A stretch of DNA of 64,000 bases from Acuticoccus sp. I52.16.1 (GTDB taxonomy: Bacteria; Pseudomonadota; Alphaproteobacteria; Rhizobiales; Amorphaceae). Shown here in pieces: positions 8,775 through 18,582 of this stretch; position 1 is the first letter of the stretch, and each line of letters starts with the position of its first letter. The position numbers and the translations under genes were made by a program. Location of the stretch: assembly GCF_022865125.1 (NCBI RefSeq), contig NZ_CP094828.1, positions 4,519,219 through 4,583,218 on the forward strand, given 5' to 3'. Under the pieces are notes generated by a model that worked only from the letters and a program-made list of their open reading frames with translations, ran no database searches and was not told the DNA's origin.

Positions 8775-9791
8775 TCAGCTCGCGAGGAGCAGCTTCAGCT
8801 TCTCGTCGAGGAAGGCGGCGTCCTGGGGATTTCCCCGGCCGCCCGCGAAGTGACCCCAGATCGACGGGATCGGGATCAGTTCGGCGTTTGGCATCAGGTC
8901 CACCTCGAGGGCGCTGTCCTCGGGCGGGAAGTAGAGGTCGGTCTGCGAGGGCATGACGAAGGCGCGCGCGGTGATCGCGCCGAGCGCGGCGGCACGGTCG
9001 CCGCGGTAGCGGTCGTTGGCGGCGATGTCGGCGTGTTGCCAGGTGGCGATCATCGCGAGGAGGTCGTTGGCGTCCTTGGCGGCGAAAAAGGGATCCCAGA
9101 AGCCGGCGAGGAAGTCTTCCAGCGTGGCGTAGCCGAAGGCGGTGCGGTCTTCCTCCCGGCGGTAGAAGGCCTGGCTGAAGCCCCAGCCGGCGTAGACCCG
9201 GCCCATCGCGCGCAGGCCCTTCTCCGGCGGCGCGGTGTAGCGCCCGTCCGCGAAGGCGGCGTCTGCGCCGAGGGCGGCCTTCACCCCCTCCAGAAAGACG
9301 AAATTGTGCCGCGAGCAGCGCGACGCGCCGACGATGGCGGCGATGCGCGCGACCCGCTCCGGGAACAGGGCGCCCCAGTGGAAGGCCTGCAACGCCCCCA
9401 TCGAGCGCCCGACGACCAGCGCGACCCGTTCGATGGCGAAGACCTCGGCGAGCAGGCGCTGTTGCAGCACGACGTTGTCGTGGATGGTGACCGCGGGAAA
9501 GTCGGGACCGGCGTGCGGGGCGGGGGTGTTGGAGGGAGACGAGGAGAGGCCGTTCCCCAGCATGTTGGGGATGATGACGAAGAGGCGCGCCGGGTCGAGC
9601 GCCTGGCCGGGGCCGATCATCCACTCGTAGTCGGAATGCCGGCCGGCGAAGGCGGTGGGCAGGACGACGACGTTGTCCTTCGCCGGGGCGAGGGTGCCGT
9701 AGGTCTTGTAGGCGATCGTCGCGGCGGCGAGCGTCGCCCCCGACTGGAGGGTGAAGGGGCCTGCCTCGAAGATCTCGGTGTCCAGCGCCAC
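8775..9791 (-). CDS. Alpha/beta hydrolase, homoserine O-acetyltransferase (MetX)-like
   Basis: About 338 residues from a GTG at 9791, which has AAAGGA 8 bp upstream; an ATG at 9833 would add 14 residues but lacks a site. The nucleophile elbow is GRSMGALQ, with a candidate acid in SQTDLYFPPED and the His in IWGHFAGG near the C terminus. MetX proper usually carries GGSMGG and acts in methionine synthesis. The divergent elbow and the place between ureD and amiE suggest an ester or amide hydrolase that feeds the amidase/urease pathway. The substrate is unknown. Confidence 0.75.
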   Translation of the reverse strand: MALDTEIFEAGPFTLQSGATLAAATIAYKTYGTLAPAKDNVVVLPTAFAGRHSDYEWMIGPGQALDPARLFVIIPNMLGNGLSSSPSNTPAPHAGPDFPAVTIHDNVVLQQRLLAEVFAIERVALVVGRSMGALQAFHWGALFPERVARIAAIVGASRCSRHNFVFLEGVKAALGADAAFADGRYTAPPEKGLRAMGRVYAGWGFSQAFYRREEDRTAFGYATLEDFLAGFWDPFFAAKDANDLLAMIATWQHADIAANDRYRGDRAAALGAITARAFVMPSQTDLYFPPEDSALEVDLMPNAELIPIPSIWGHFAGGRGNPQDAAFLDEKLKLLLAS

Positions 9792-9836
9792 GGGTGTCGT
9801 CCTTTGTGTCGGTCGGGCGGACGCGCCGCCCATCCG

Positions 9837-10712
9837 TTACTTGCGTCGCGGTCGGGGGCGGAGGTCCGGGTGGAAGCTCAGCCGCGCGGCGCTCCAGGCC
9901 GCGGCGGTGAGCCGGGTGAGGGTCGCCCCGTCGGGGGCGGCGATGCGGGCGAGGATAACGCCCTTGCCGGCCAGGTGGGTGACGCCAGCGAATGCGCGCA
10001 GCGGCGCGGCGGCGACCGCCGTGTCGAGCGCGTCGGTGAGGCGGGCCGGCGCATCCGGCGGGGCGCCGGCGAGGACGACGGTCGCCATCGCGAACGGCGC
10101 GGTGCCGCCCGGTGGTGTCAGCGCGGCGGCAAGGGCGGCCCCGGCGGCGGCCTGCCGGTCGACCAGCGGGCCATGCGCGCCGCCGGTCCAGGCGAGGCGC
10201 AGCGTCGAGCGCCACGCGGCGTCGACCGGGCCCGGTGCGCCTGGGCGGTGCAGCATCAGCCCGTCGATCAGGATCGCGCGGGCGCCGGGGGCGAGGGTGA
10301 CGTCGAGCGTGGTCTCGACCGCCGCGCCGTCGAACAGGATCAGCGGATCGGCGACGTATTCGGTGAGCGAGCCGGCGGCGGCGGTGATCGCGGTCCGCTG
10401 CCGCGCCGTGCCGCCCCGCGCGCCGGGGGCGACGGTGGAGGCCTGCGTGGTGAGGTGGACCGCCGCGTCGGGACCGACGGTGACGTCGAGCGAGAGGTCG
10501 TCGCCCGCATAGAGCCCACCGGAGGAGGATTGCAGGTAGAGCGTCGCCATCCCATCCGGATCGCCGTCGTGCGCGAACGGGCGGGTGATGTGGAACGGGT
10601 GCGGCGTGTGCTGCGCGCCGAGCACCGTGCGCCGGCCGGCGCGGCGGAACGACAGCTGCGCCGCGACCCGGCGCGCGGTCAGGAAGTCGGCGGGCGCGGC
10701 GTGCAGCGTCAT
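9837..10712 (-). CDS. ureD: Urease accessory protein UreD
   Basis: 291 residues with the UreD features [25 protein letters not shown] and [13 protein letters not shown] in order. UreD (UreH) binds apo-urease and, with UreF and UreG, forms the complex that carbamylates the active-site lysine and inserts nickel. The ATG at 10712 overlaps the ureG stop as ATGA. UreD commonly opens a urease operon; here it closes the urease block, which is unusual. Confidence 0.92.
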   Translation of the reverse strand: MTLHAAPADFLTARRVAAQLSFRRAGRRTVLGAQHTPHPFHITRPFAHDGDPDGMATLYLQSSSGGLYAGDDLSLDVTVGPDAAVHLTTQASTVAPGARGGTARQRTAITAAAGSLTEYVADPLILFDGAAVETTLDVTLAPGARAILIDGLMLHRPGAPGPVDAAWRSTLRLAWTGGAHGPLVDRQAAAGAALAAALTPPGGTAPFAMATVVLAGAPPDAPARLTDALDTAVAAAPLRAFAGVTHLAGKGVILARIAAPDGATLTRLTAAAWSAARLSFHPDLRPRPRRK

Positions 10713-11365
10713 GCCGCCCTCCCGTCGGCGGCGCGCATGAGGACGTCGCGGGCGATGAGGTCGGCGATGGCGTCGAGCCCGGTGCCCTCGGCGCCGCGGC
10801 AGCGGCAGGCGATCGTCGGCCGCCCGCCGCGCACCGCCGTCGCCTCGGCGAGGATCGCCCCGGCGTCGACGCCGACGTGGGGCGCGAGGTCGACCTTGTT
10901 GATGACCAGGAGGTCGGATTGCAGAATGCCGGGGCCGCGCTTGCGCGGGATGTCGTCGCCCTGCGCGACGTCGATCACGAACATCCACCAGTCGACGAGG
11001 TCGAGCGAGAAGGTGGACGCCAGGTTGTCGCCGCCCGACTCGATGATGATGAGGTCGAGGCCCGGATAGCGCGTCTCCAGCGCGTCGGCGGCGGCGATGT
11101 TGAGCGTCGGATCCTCGCGGATGACGGTGTGCGGGCAGGCGCCGGCCTCCACCGCGGCGACGCGGTCCGGGTCGATCAGGCCGGAGCGCTGCAGCCGCTC
11201 GGCGTCCTCCTTGGTGACGAGGTCGTTGGTGACCACCGCGAGCGACACGCCGCGCGCCGCGAAGCGGGGGATCAGCGCCTCGATGAGGGCGGTCTTGCCG
11301 GAGCCGACGGGGCCGCCGATGCCGATGCGCGCCGCCGACGGAAGCTGGAGGGGAGGCGCGCTCAT
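10709..11365 (-). CDS. ureG: Urease accessory GTPase UreG
   Basis: 218 residues. The P-loop [10 protein letters not shown] is near residue 17, [14 protein letters not shown] follows, then the nickel-binding CPH motif in [17 protein letters not shown] and the guanine-specificity motif NKVDLAP. UreG couples GTP hydrolysis to nickel delivery. It overlaps ureC upstream and ureD downstream by ATGA, so the three are translationally coupled. Confidence 0.97.
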   Translation of the reverse strand: MSAPPLQLPSAARIGIGGPVGSGKTALIEALIPRFAARGVSLAVVTNDLVTKEDAERLQRSGLIDPDRVAAVEAGACPHTVIREDPTLNIAAADALETRYPGLDLIIIESGGDNLASTFSLDLVDWWMFVIDVAQGDDIPRKRGPGILQSDLLVINKVDLAPHVGVDAGAILAEATAVRGGRPTIACRCRGAEGTGLDAIADLIARDVLMRAADGRAA

Positions 11366-13065
11366 CGCAGCATGTACCGCTGGGCGAGCGGCAGCTCGGT
11401 CGCCGGCTCGCAGGTGGCGAGGACGCCGTCGACGAACACCTCGAACGTCGCCGGGTCGACGCGGATGTCGGGCAGTGCGTCGTTCATCGCCATGTCCCGC
11501 TTGGTGAGGGTGCGGGTGCCGACCGCCGGCAGCAGCGGCTTCTTCAGGTCGAGGTGGGCGGCGAGGCCATTGGCGATGGCGCGCGGGTTGACGAACGAGG
11601 CGCCGAGCGCCGGGGCGGCGCGGCCGAACGCGCCCCATTGCGGGCGCAGGGCGATCGGCTCGCACGTCATCAGCGAGGCGGCCGAATCGCCCATCGCCCC
11701 CCAGGCGATGAAGCCGCCCTTCACCACCAGCTCCGGCTTGATGCCGAAGAAAGCCGGGCGCCACAGCACCACGTCGGCGAGCTTGCCGGGCTCGAGGCTG
11801 CCGACATGCGCCTCGATCCCGAAGCAGCGGGCGGCGTTGATGGTGTACTTGGCGATGTAGCGCTTGATGCGCGCGTTGTCGCCGCGCCCGTCGCCCGGCA
11901 GCGGGCCGCGCTGGGTCTTCATCTTCGAGGCGAGCTGCCAGGTCCGGCAGATCACCTCGTGGATGCGGCCCATGCCCTGACTGTCCGACCCCAACATCGA
12001 GATCGCGCCGATGTCGTGCAGGACGTCCTCCGCGGCGATGGTCTGCGCGCGGATGCGGCTCTCGGCGAAGGCGACGTCCTCCGGCACCTTCGGGTTGAGG
12101 TGATGGCACACCATCGTCATGTCGAGGTGTTCGTCGAAGGTGTTGACGGTGAACGGGTTCGTCGGGTTGGTCGACGAGGGGAGGCAGTTGGCCTCGCCGG
12201 CGACGCGGATGATGTCCGGCGCGTGGCCGCCGCCGGCGCCCTCGGTGTGGTACATGTGGATGGTGCGCCCGGCGATGGCGGCCAGCGTATCCTCGACGAA
12301 GCCGCTCTCGTTGAGCGTGTCGGTGTGGAGCTGGACCTGGAAGTCCATCTCGTCGGCGACGCCGAGGCAGCAGTCGATCGTGGCGGGCATCGCGCCCCAG
12401 TCCTCGTGGATCTTGAGGCCGAGGCAGCCGGTCTCGATCTGCTCGCGCAGTGCGTCCGGCTTGTAGGCGTTGCCGCGGCCGAGGAAGCCGAAGTTCATCG
12501 GCCACTGTTCGGACGCCTGCAACATCTTGCCGACGTTGAACGGTCCGCCCGAGTCGATCCCCACCGTGATCGGCCCCAGCGAGCCGCCGAGCATGGTGGT
12601 GATGCCCGACGAGATCGCGTGCTCGACGAGCTGCGCGGAATCGAAGTGGACGTGCACGTCGATGGCACCGGGGGTGGCGATCATGCCCTCCGCGTCGCGC
12701 ACCGTGGTGGCGGCGCCGACGACCAGTTCCGGGTCGACGCCGTCCATCGTCGCCGGATTGCCGGCCTTGCCGACCTTGACGATGCGCCCGTCCTTGATGC
12801 CGATGTCGCCCTTCACGATGCCGAGCACCGGGTCGATGACGAGGACGTTGCAGATCAGCATGTCGAGCACGCCCGCGGAGAGGACGCCGGCGGCGAGGCC
12901 CATGCCGTCCCGCAGCGTCTTGCCGCCGCCGTGCAGGCATTCGTCGCCGGGGACGGCGTGGTCGTGCTCGACCTCGGCCCAAAGCTGGGTGTCGCCGAGG
13001 CGCACGCGGTCGCCTTTGGTGGGGCCGTAGAGTTCCGCGTAGGCGCGGCGGGAGAGGATCGCCAT
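11362..13065 (-). CDS. ureC: Urease subunit alpha (catalytic)
   Basis: 567 residues, the normal length. The nickel site is complete: HVH in DVHVHFD, the lysine to be carbamylated in [10 protein letters not shown], histidines in HTDTLNE and [12 protein letters not shown], the flap histidine in MVCHHLNP, and the aspartate in GSDSQGMGR. It hydrolyses urea to ammonia and carbamate. The ATG at 13065 gives the usual N terminus ([16 protein letters not shown]); a TTG at 13074 overlapping the ureAB stop is an alternative. Confidence 0.97.
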   Translation of the reverse strand: MAILSRRAYAELYGPTKGDRVRLGDTQLWAEVEHDHAVPGDECLHGGGKTLRDGMGLAAGVLSAGVLDMLICNVLVIDPVLGIVKGDIGIKDGRIVKVGKAGNPATMDGVDPELVVGAATTVRDAEGMIATPGAIDVHVHFDSAQLVEHAISSGITTMLGGSLGPITVGIDSGGPFNVGKMLQASEQWPMNFGFLGRGNAYKPDALREQIETGCLGLKIHEDWGAMPATIDCCLGVADEMDFQVQLHTDTLNESGFVEDTLAAIAGRTIHMYHTEGAGGGHAPDIIRVAGEANCLPSSTNPTNPFTVNTFDEHLDMTMVCHHLNPKVPEDVAFAESRIRAQTIAAEDVLHDIGAISMLGSDSQGMGRIHEVICRTWQLASKMKTQRGPLPGDGRGDNARIKRYIAKYTINAARCFGIEAHVGSLEPGKLADVVLWRPAFFGIKPELVVKGGFIAWGAMGDSAASLMTCEPIALRPQWGAFGRAAPALGASFVNPRAIANGLAAHLDLKKPLLPAVGTRTLTKRDMAMNDALPDIRVDPATFEVFVDGVLATCEPATELPLAQRYMLR

Positions 13066-13070
13066 CGCGC

Positions 13071-13769
13071 TCAAGCCCCCCGGAAGCCGGCGGCGCGGGC
13101 GCGCGCCGTCGCCGCGTCGCGCCCGTCGGCGGTGAGGGGGCGCTCGTCGGTGAGCGCGTTGAGGCCGCCGAGGCGCGCCTCGCCGCCGAACGGCACCAGC
13201 GTCACCTCGCGCGACTGGCCGGGCTCGAACCGCACCGCGGTGCCGGCGGCGATGTCGAGGCGCAGGCCGTAGGTGGCGCCGCGGTCGAAGTCGAGCGCGC
13301 GGTTCACCTCGAAGAAGTGGTAGTGGCTGCCGATCTGAACCGGCCGGTCGCCGGTGTTGACCACCGTGACGGCCGTCTTCGGCCGCCCGGCGTTGATCTC
13401 GATCTCGCCGTCCGCGGCCTCGATCGCGCCGGGTGCGACCGCGTCCGCCAGGTCGGCGCCGGCGCCAGGGCGGATCGGCTGGTGGACGGTGACGAGCTTG
13501 GTCCCGTCCGGGAACACGCCCTCGACCTGGATCATGTCCATCATGTCGGCGACGCCGGTCATCACGTCGTCGGTGGTGAGGATCGTCGATCCGTAGGAGA
13601 TGAGGTCGGCGACCGTGCGGCCGTCGCGCGCGCCCTCCAGGATCTCGTCGGTGATGAGGGCGACGGCCTCGGGGTAGTTCAGCGTGCGGCCGCGGGCGCG
13701 CCGTTTGCGGGCGAGCTCGGCCGCGGTGAAGATGGTGAGGCGTTCGTACTCGGTGGGCGTCAGCAGCAT
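13071..13769 (-). CDS. ureAB: Fused urease subunit gamma/beta
   Basis: 232 residues joining UreA (residues about 1-100: [34 protein letters not shown]) to UreB ([51 protein letters not shown]). Such gamma/beta fusions occur in several bacteria and in Helicobacter UreA; many alphaproteobacteria keep the two genes apart. The start at 13769 gives the canonical UreA N terminus. It lies 10 bp after ureF and touches the ureC start. Confidence 0.95.
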   Translation of the reverse strand: MLLTPTEYERLTIFTAAELARKRRARGRTLNYPEAVALITDEILEGARDGRTVADLISYGSTILTTDDVMTGVADMMDMIQVEGVFPDGTKLVTVHQPIRPGAGADLADAVAPGAIEAADGEIEINAGRPKTAVTVVNTGDRPVQIGSHYHFFEVNRALDFDRGATYGLRLDIAAGTAVRFEPGQSREVTLVPFGGEARLGGLNALTDERPLTADGRDAATARARAAGFRGA

Positions 13770-13779
13770 GGTCGTTCCG

Positions 13780-14451
13780 TCAGGAGGCGAACAGTCGGCC
13801 GGGCGTCGCGGCATGGCGCGCCAGGGCGATGTCGGCAAAGGGGGTGAGGGCGGCGGGCAGCGGCGGTGGCGGCGCCCGGAGCGCGGCGGCCATGGCGGGG
13901 CGCAGCTCCGCGAGGAGCCGCTGCGCTCCCAGCGCGCCGACGATGCCGAGGCGGACCGCCGCGCTCAGCGAGGATTGCACCGCGCCGTAGAGGCTACCGG
14001 CTTCGGCCTCGGCGCGCGGCAGGCCGAAGCGGGCGGCGACGAAACCCTGCACCACGGCGGCATGCCCCGGCGCGCCGGAGGCGACGCGTGCGCGGTACGC
14101 CTCGGCGCCGGGCGTGGCGATGCGGGTGTGGGTCAAGAGCAGCGCCGCGCCCGTGCGACGCGACGCCTCGCCCGCCTCGGCGACCGTGACATGTGCCTCG
14201 CAATCGGCGTCGAGGGCGGTCAGCGTGTCGAGGTCATCGGCCGCGGCTTGGGCCGCGGCGAGGAAGTGGCGGTCGATGCCGGCCCAGCGGGGCAGGATCT
14301 GGTGGGCGAGGACCGCGCCGAGGGCGTCCGCGCCGCGCACCAGGCCGTCCTCGGCGAGCGTCTCGAGCCCGCCCGAGAAGGCGAAGGCGCCGGATGGAAA
14401 GAGGCTGTCGGCGACCTGCAACAGGCGCAGCGTCGTGCCCGCGTCGCTCAC
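13780..14451 (-). CDS. ureF: Urease accessory protein UreF
   Basis: 223 residues with the UreF signature [21 protein letters not shown] at the N terminus and [15 protein letters not shown] in the C-terminal half. UreF bridges UreD and UreG in the nickel-insertion complex. The GTG start overlaps the ureE stop as GTGA. Confidence 0.93.
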   Translation of the reverse strand: MSDAGTTLRLLQVADSLFPSGAFAFSGGLETLAEDGLVRGADALGAVLAHQILPRWAGIDRHFLAAAQAAADDLDTLTALDADCEAHVTVAEAGEASRRTGAALLLTHTRIATPGAEAYRARVASGAPGHAAVVQGFVAARFGLPRAEAEAGSLYGAVQSSLSAAVRLGIVGALGAQRLLAELRPAMAAALRAPPPPLPAALTPFADIALARHAATPGRLFAS

Positions 14452-14993
14452 GGGTGGCCTCCGCCCAGCGGGTGGTGGTGGCCGTTGGTCGCGGTCGTGC
14501 TCGGCCGCGGCTTGGCGGCGGCGAGGAGCACGGCCCGCCCGCTCTGGAGGAAGTCGGCGAGGCGGGCGAGGTAGCGCCCCTCGGCCCCCTCGTCCTCGCC
14601 TTCGACGGCGACGAGGAGGTGCTCGCCCTCGAACGCGACCCGCCAATGCAGGTTGCCGGCGTGATAGCCGAGCGCCAGTGCGTCGGCCGCCGTCGCCGGT
14701 GCCAGGCGCAGCCACCGCTCGGCCGCGACGCGCACGACGATCGCCGCCGTCCCGCCGAGGTAGAGGACGGCGCCGTCGAAAAGCCGTTCGGAGCGGGCGA
14801 GGGCGATGGCGACGCTGCGGCCGCGGTCGGTGGTGACGCGCAGGCGGCGGCGGGCGAGGTCGCTCCGGGCAAGTTCCACCGTTTCGACCCGCTCGCCGAG
14901 GGCGTGCAGGCGCGAATGCAGCGGCTCGTCGCGGGCGCTGCCGAGGATGGCGGTGAGGGGGGCGTCGGACGGGTGCATCGGTGCGGCGCTCAT
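14448..14993 (-). CDS. ureE: Urease accessory nickel metallochaperone UreE
   Basis: 181 residues. The N-terminal peptide-binding half is followed by the metal-binding domain with LGYHAGNLHWR, whose central histidine is the dimer-interface nickel ligand, and a short His-rich tail [12 protein letters not shown]. It hands Ni(II) to UreG. It starts 3 bp after urtE, so transport and maturation genes are contiguous. Confidence 0.92.
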   Translation of the reverse strand: MSAAPMHPSDAPLTAILGSARDEPLHSRLHALGERVETVELARSDLARRRLRVTTDRGRSVAIALARSERLFDGAVLYLGGTAAIVVRVAAERWLRLAPATAADALALGYHAGNLHWRVAFEGEHLLVAVEGEDEGAEGRYLARLADFLQSGRAVLLAAAKPRPSTTATNGHHHPLGGGHP

Positions 14994-14996
14994 CGC

Positions 14997-15692
14997 TCAG
15001 ATCGTCATGTGGCGGCCGACGATCTCGTCCGTCAGCTCGGCGATGGGACCGGCGGCGACGTTGCGCCCGTTCTCCATCATGACGAAGGCGTCGGCCCCTT
15101 CGCGGGCGAAGCGCACGTTCTGTTCCACCAGGACGACGGTGAGCCCCAGCTCCTTGTTGAGCCGCACGATGGCCTCCTCGATCTGGGCGACGATGTTGGG
15201 CTGGATCCCCTCGGTGGGCTCGTCCATCAGGAGCACCGACGGCTCGGCGGCGAGGGCACGGGCGATGGCGAGCTGCTGCTGCTGGCCGCCGGAGAGGACG
15301 CCGCCGGGCCGGTCGAGATTCTCGATCAGGTAGGGGAACAGCTCGCGCACGATCTCGGGAATCCCGGCGCTCCCGGAGGCCGCCGCGAAGCCGCCCATCA
15401 GGATGTTGTCGCGGATGGTGAAGTCCGGGATGATCTGCCGGCCCTGCGGCACGTAGGCGATCCCGGCGCGGGCGCGCTCGTGGGTCGGCGCCCGGGAGAG
15501 GTCGGTGTCGCCGAGGCGGATGGTGCCGGCGAGCTTGTCGGTCAGGCCGAGGATGGTTTTGAGCAGCGTCGTCTTGCCGACGCCGTTGCGGCCGAGCACC
15601 GCGAGCACCTTGCCCGCCTCCGCCACCAGCGAGAGGCCGTGCAGGATGTGGCTGCGGCCGTAGAACGAATCGACCGAGGCGAGGGTGAGCAT
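14997..15692 (-). CDS. urtE: Urea/amide ABC transporter ATP-binding protein UrtE
   Basis: 231 residues with Walker A GRNGVGKTT, Q-loop, signature LSGGQQQQLAIARAL and Walker B VLLMDEPTEGIQP. The wording of the motifs is typical of UrtE rather than LivF. It energises the permease UrtBC. The start overlaps the urtD stop by one base (TGATG). Confidence 0.93.
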   Translation of the reverse strand: MLTLASVDSFYGRSHILHGLSLVAEAGKVLAVLGRNGVGKTTLLKTILGLTDKLAGTIRLGDTDLSRAPTHERARAGIAYVPQGRQIIPDFTIRDNILMGGFAAASGSAGIPEIVRELFPYLIENLDRPGGVLSGGQQQQLAIARALAAEPSVLLMDEPTEGIQPNIVAQIEEAIVRLNKELGLTVVLVEQNVRFAREGADAFVMMENGRNVAAGPIAELTDEIVGRHMTI

Positions 15693-16441
15693 CAGTGGAT
15701 CCCTCCGGACCCGAGGTAGGCTTCGGCCACCTTCGGGTTGGTCTCGATGTCGCGGATGGAGCCTTCGGCGAGCAGCTGGCCGTGGTGCAGCACGGTGATC
15801 TTGCTGGCGATCTCGCGAACGAAGGCCATGTCGTGCTCGACCACCAGCAGCGTGTGGCGGCCCTTCAGGCGATTGATGATCTGGCTCGTCTTGTAGGTCT
15901 CGCCGGAGGTCATGCCGGCGGTCGGCTCGTCGAGCAGGATCACGCGGGCGTCCTGGATGATGAGCATGCCGAGTTCCAGCCACTGCATCTGCCCGTGGCT
16001 GAGGTCGCCGGCGCGCTTGGCGAGGACGTCCTCGAGCCCGGTCAGTTCGATCACCTCCTCGACCCGGACGCGGGCCGTCCGCGGCAGCCCGAAGGCGAGG
16101 TTCTTGAGGACCGCGGGCTCGGGCGTGGCGGCGACCTCCATGTTCTGCCGCACGGTGAGGTCGCGGAAGATCGACGGGATCTGGAATTTGCGACCGACCC
16201 CGGCGCGCGCGATCTCGTGCTCCTGGCGGTTGGTGATCTCCTTGTCGAAAAGGAAGACGCGGCCCTCGGTGGAGCGGGTGCGGCCGGAGATGAGGTCCAT
16301 CAGCGTCGTCTTGCCGGCGCCGTTGGCACCCAGCAGGGTGCGTAGTTCGCCGTCCTCGACGATCATGGAAAAGTTGTCGATCACCCGGAAGGCGCCGAAG
16401 GTGACGCCGAGACCGTCGATGGTGAGGGCTGCCTCGGCCAT
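15692..16441 (-). CDS. urtD: Urea/amide ABC transporter ATP-binding protein UrtD
   Basis: 249 residues with Walker A GANGAGKTTLMD, signature LSHGQMQWLELGMLI (the UrtD/LivG form) and Walker B VILLDEPTAGMT. It is the second ATPase of the transporter and lies between urtC (3 bp away) and urtE (1-bp overlap). Confidence 0.93.
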   Translation of the reverse strand: MAEAALTIDGLGVTFGAFRVIDNFSMIVEDGELRTLLGANGAGKTTLMDLISGRTRSTEGRVFLFDKEITNRQEHEIARAGVGRKFQIPSIFRDLTVRQNMEVAATPEPAVLKNLAFGLPRTARVRVEEVIELTGLEDVLAKRAGDLSHGQMQWLELGMLIIQDARVILLDEPTAGMTSGETYKTSQIINRLKGRHTLLVVEHDMAFVREIASKITVLHHGQLLAEGSIRDIETNPKVAEAYLGSGGIH

Positions 16442-16444
16442 GAC

Positions 16445-17593
16445 CTACTCCGCAGGGTTGGCGACGGCGCCGGCGGCCGTCTCGCGCCGCCGCTTGCCGA
16501 ACGGCAGCCGGGCGACGATGTCGTGGGAGAGGCCGGCGAGGCCCCGCGGCAGGAAGAGGACGACGAGAACGAAGACGAGGCCGATGATGGCGCGCCAGCT
16601 CTCCTGCAGCATTTCCGTCTCGGACGCCGTCGCCTCGATCGTGTTGATGAGGACGGCGCCGATCGCCGCGCCCAGCAGCGAGCTGCGCCCGCCGACCGCG
16701 GCCCACACCACCATCGAGATCGAGAAGGTGAGGTCCATGAAGGTGGGTGAGGCGAACTCGGCGGCGACGACGTAGAGCATCCCCGCCAGGCCGGCGATGG
16801 CGGCCGAGACGGCGAAGAAGAACACCTGGTAGCCGGCGACGTCGAAGCCGAGATAGCGGGCGCGGTTGGCGTCGTCGCGGGTCGACTGGAGGATGAGGCC
16901 GGCGCGGGTGGCGACGAGCGCGCGCGCCAGCAGGAGGACGACGATCGTCGGCACCGCGATGAGGTAGTAGGTCTCGACCATGTAGGGGTCGAACTCGAAC
17001 CCGCCGACGGTGAGCCAGCCGAGATCCGTCAGCCCGTTGAACCCGTTGGTGATGGGCTGGAAGTCGATGATGAGGAGCCGCACCAGGAGGACGAGCGCCA
17101 GGGTGATGATCGCCACGTAGACGCCCGAGACGCGCAGCCGGAAGATCGCCGAGCCGATGGCGTAGGCGATGACGGTCGGAACCACGATCGCCATGACGAT
17201 GCCGAACCACGTCGTCTGGAAGGGGAGCCAGAGCCAGGAGCCGGGGGTGATGCAGCACAGCTCCGTCGGCGCGCCCGGCTCGGCGTTCCAGAGCATGAAG
17301 TCCGGCACCGGCCTGTCCGACCCCTGCTGTAGCGAGGTGTAGGACTGCAGCTTCAGGCTCATGGCGACCATGTAGGCGCCGAGGCCGAAGAACAGCCCCT
17401 GGCCCAGATTGAGTACGCCCGCGTAGCCCCAGGAGAGGGCGATGGCGATGCCCAGCATGCCGTAGACGAGATACTTGGCGAACCGGTTCAGCCAGAAGAC
17501 GTCCATCATCGCCGGCATCGCCAGGACGACGGCGATGAAGGCGAGGTAGGCCAGAAGCTCGGCGACGTGGTGGCGGTCGGAGAAAAGGCGCAT
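16445..17593 (-). CDS. urtC: Urea/amide ABC transporter permease UrtC
   Basis: 382 residues with about ten hydrophobic segments and the branched-chain permease landmark RARYLGFDVAGYQVFFFAVSA-type segment, GYAGVLNLGQGLFFGLGAYM near residue 55, and VGGRSSLLGAAIGA. It forms the inner-membrane channel with UrtB. It starts 6 bp after urtB. Confidence 0.93.
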   Translation of the reverse strand: MRLFSDRHHVAELLAYLAFIAVVLAMPAMMDVFWLNRFAKYLVYGMLGIAIALSWGYAGVLNLGQGLFFGLGAYMVAMSLKLQSYTSLQQGSDRPVPDFMLWNAEPGAPTELCCITPGSWLWLPFQTTWFGIVMAIVVPTVIAYAIGSAIFRLRVSGVYVAIITLALVLLVRLLIIDFQPITNGFNGLTDLGWLTVGGFEFDPYMVETYYLIAVPTIVVLLLARALVATRAGLILQSTRDDANRARYLGFDVAGYQVFFFAVSAAIAGLAGMLYVVAAEFASPTFMDLTFSISMVVWAAVGGRSSLLGAAIGAVLINTIEATASETEMLQESWRAIIGLVFVLVVLFLPRGLAGLSHDIVARLPFGKRRRETAAGAVANPAE

Positions 17594-17599
17594 CGGTCC

Positions 17600-18493
17600 C
17601 TACCGCTGCTTGAAGGAGAAGAGGCCGGCCGGGCGCCACATGATCAGCGCGATCACGAGGCCGTACATCACCGCGCGGGCGAGGATGTCGTTGGTGATGG
17701 AGGCGACGACGCCGTTGATTTCGCCCAGCCCCCCGGCGGCGACGACGGTGCCGAGGAGGCTTCCCACCCCGCCGACGACCACCACCAGGAAGCCGTCGAC
17801 CACCAGCGCCTGACCCATTTCCGGCGACACGGTCTTGAACCCGCCCATCATGACGCCGGCGACCCCCGCCAGGCCCGAGCCGTAGGCGAAGGTGAGGGCG
17901 GAGATGCGCTTGACGTTGATGCCGCAGGCCGCCGCCATCTGCGGGTTGCGCATGATCGCGCGCACCTGGATGCCGAAGCGCGTGCGGTACATCAGCCACC
18001 ACGTCACCGCGACGAGCACCAGGGTGAGGGCGATGATGAAGCTGCGGTAGGGCTGCACGGTGAAGCCGCCGACATCGAACGGGCGGTTCAGCCAGTGCGG
18101 CACCGAGAGGTTCTGCAGGCCGGGGCCGAGGCCGGGGACGTTGACGTCGAAGAAGGTGAGGCCGAACTGCAGGCGGATGGCCTGCTGGATCAGGATCGCG
18201 ATACCCCAGGTGGCGAGCAGCGTGTCGAGGATGCGCCCGTAGAGGTGGCGGATCACGAGCCGCTCGATGAGGAGCCCCAGCGCGCCGGCGACGACGAAGG
18301 CGACGGGGATCGCGATGAGCATGTTCATGTCGAACAGGAGCCCGCACCACACGGCGGTGTAGGCGCCGATCATGACGAGTTCGCCGTGGGCCATGTTGAT
18401 GACGCCCATGGCGCCGTAGGTGATCATCAGCCCCAGCGCGATCAGGAGCAGGATCGAGCCCAGAGACAATCCGATGAAGAGGATGTCGGCCAT
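17600..18493 (-). CDS. urtB: Urea/amide ABC transporter permease UrtB
   Basis: 297 residues, highly hydrophobic. LMITYGAMGVINMAHGE near residue 23 and the GIQVRAIMRNPQMAAACGIN loop are the LivH/UrtB hallmarks. This is the short form without the extra N-terminal domain found in some UrtB proteins. It follows urtA after an 89-bp gap that contains a perfect GC palindrome. Confidence 0.93.
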   Translation of the reverse strand: MADILFIGLSLGSILLLIALGLMITYGAMGVINMAHGELVMIGAYTAVWCGLLFDMNMLIAIPVAFVVAGALGLLIERLVIRHLYGRILDTLLATWGIAILIQQAIRLQFGLTFFDVNVPGLGPGLQNLSVPHWLNRPFDVGGFTVQPYRSFIIALTLVLVAVTWWLMYRTRFGIQVRAIMRNPQMAAACGINVKRISALTFAYGSGLAGVAGVMMGGFKTVSPEMGQALVVDGFLVVVVGGVGSLLGTVVAAGGLGEINGVVASITNDILARAVMYGLVIALIMWRPAGLFSFKQR

Positions 18494-18550
18494 GTACGGC
18501 GCCTCGTGTGGTGTGTCGGGGGCGCGCCGGTGGCGGCGCGCGGGTCCGGG

Positions 18551-18572
18551 CGGGGCGGCCGCGGCCGCCCCG
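18551..18572 (-). terminator. Perfect 22-bp GC palindrome between urtA and urtB
   Basis: The 22 bases read identically on both strands, centred on GGCCGCGGCC, and begin 10 bases after the urtA stop. There is no T run, so full termination is unlikely. In binding-protein operons such a hairpin often shields the 3' end of the binding-protein mRNA and lowers expression of downstream permease genes. That role is inferred. Confidence 0.5.
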
Positions 18573-18582
18573 GCCGTGCGCC

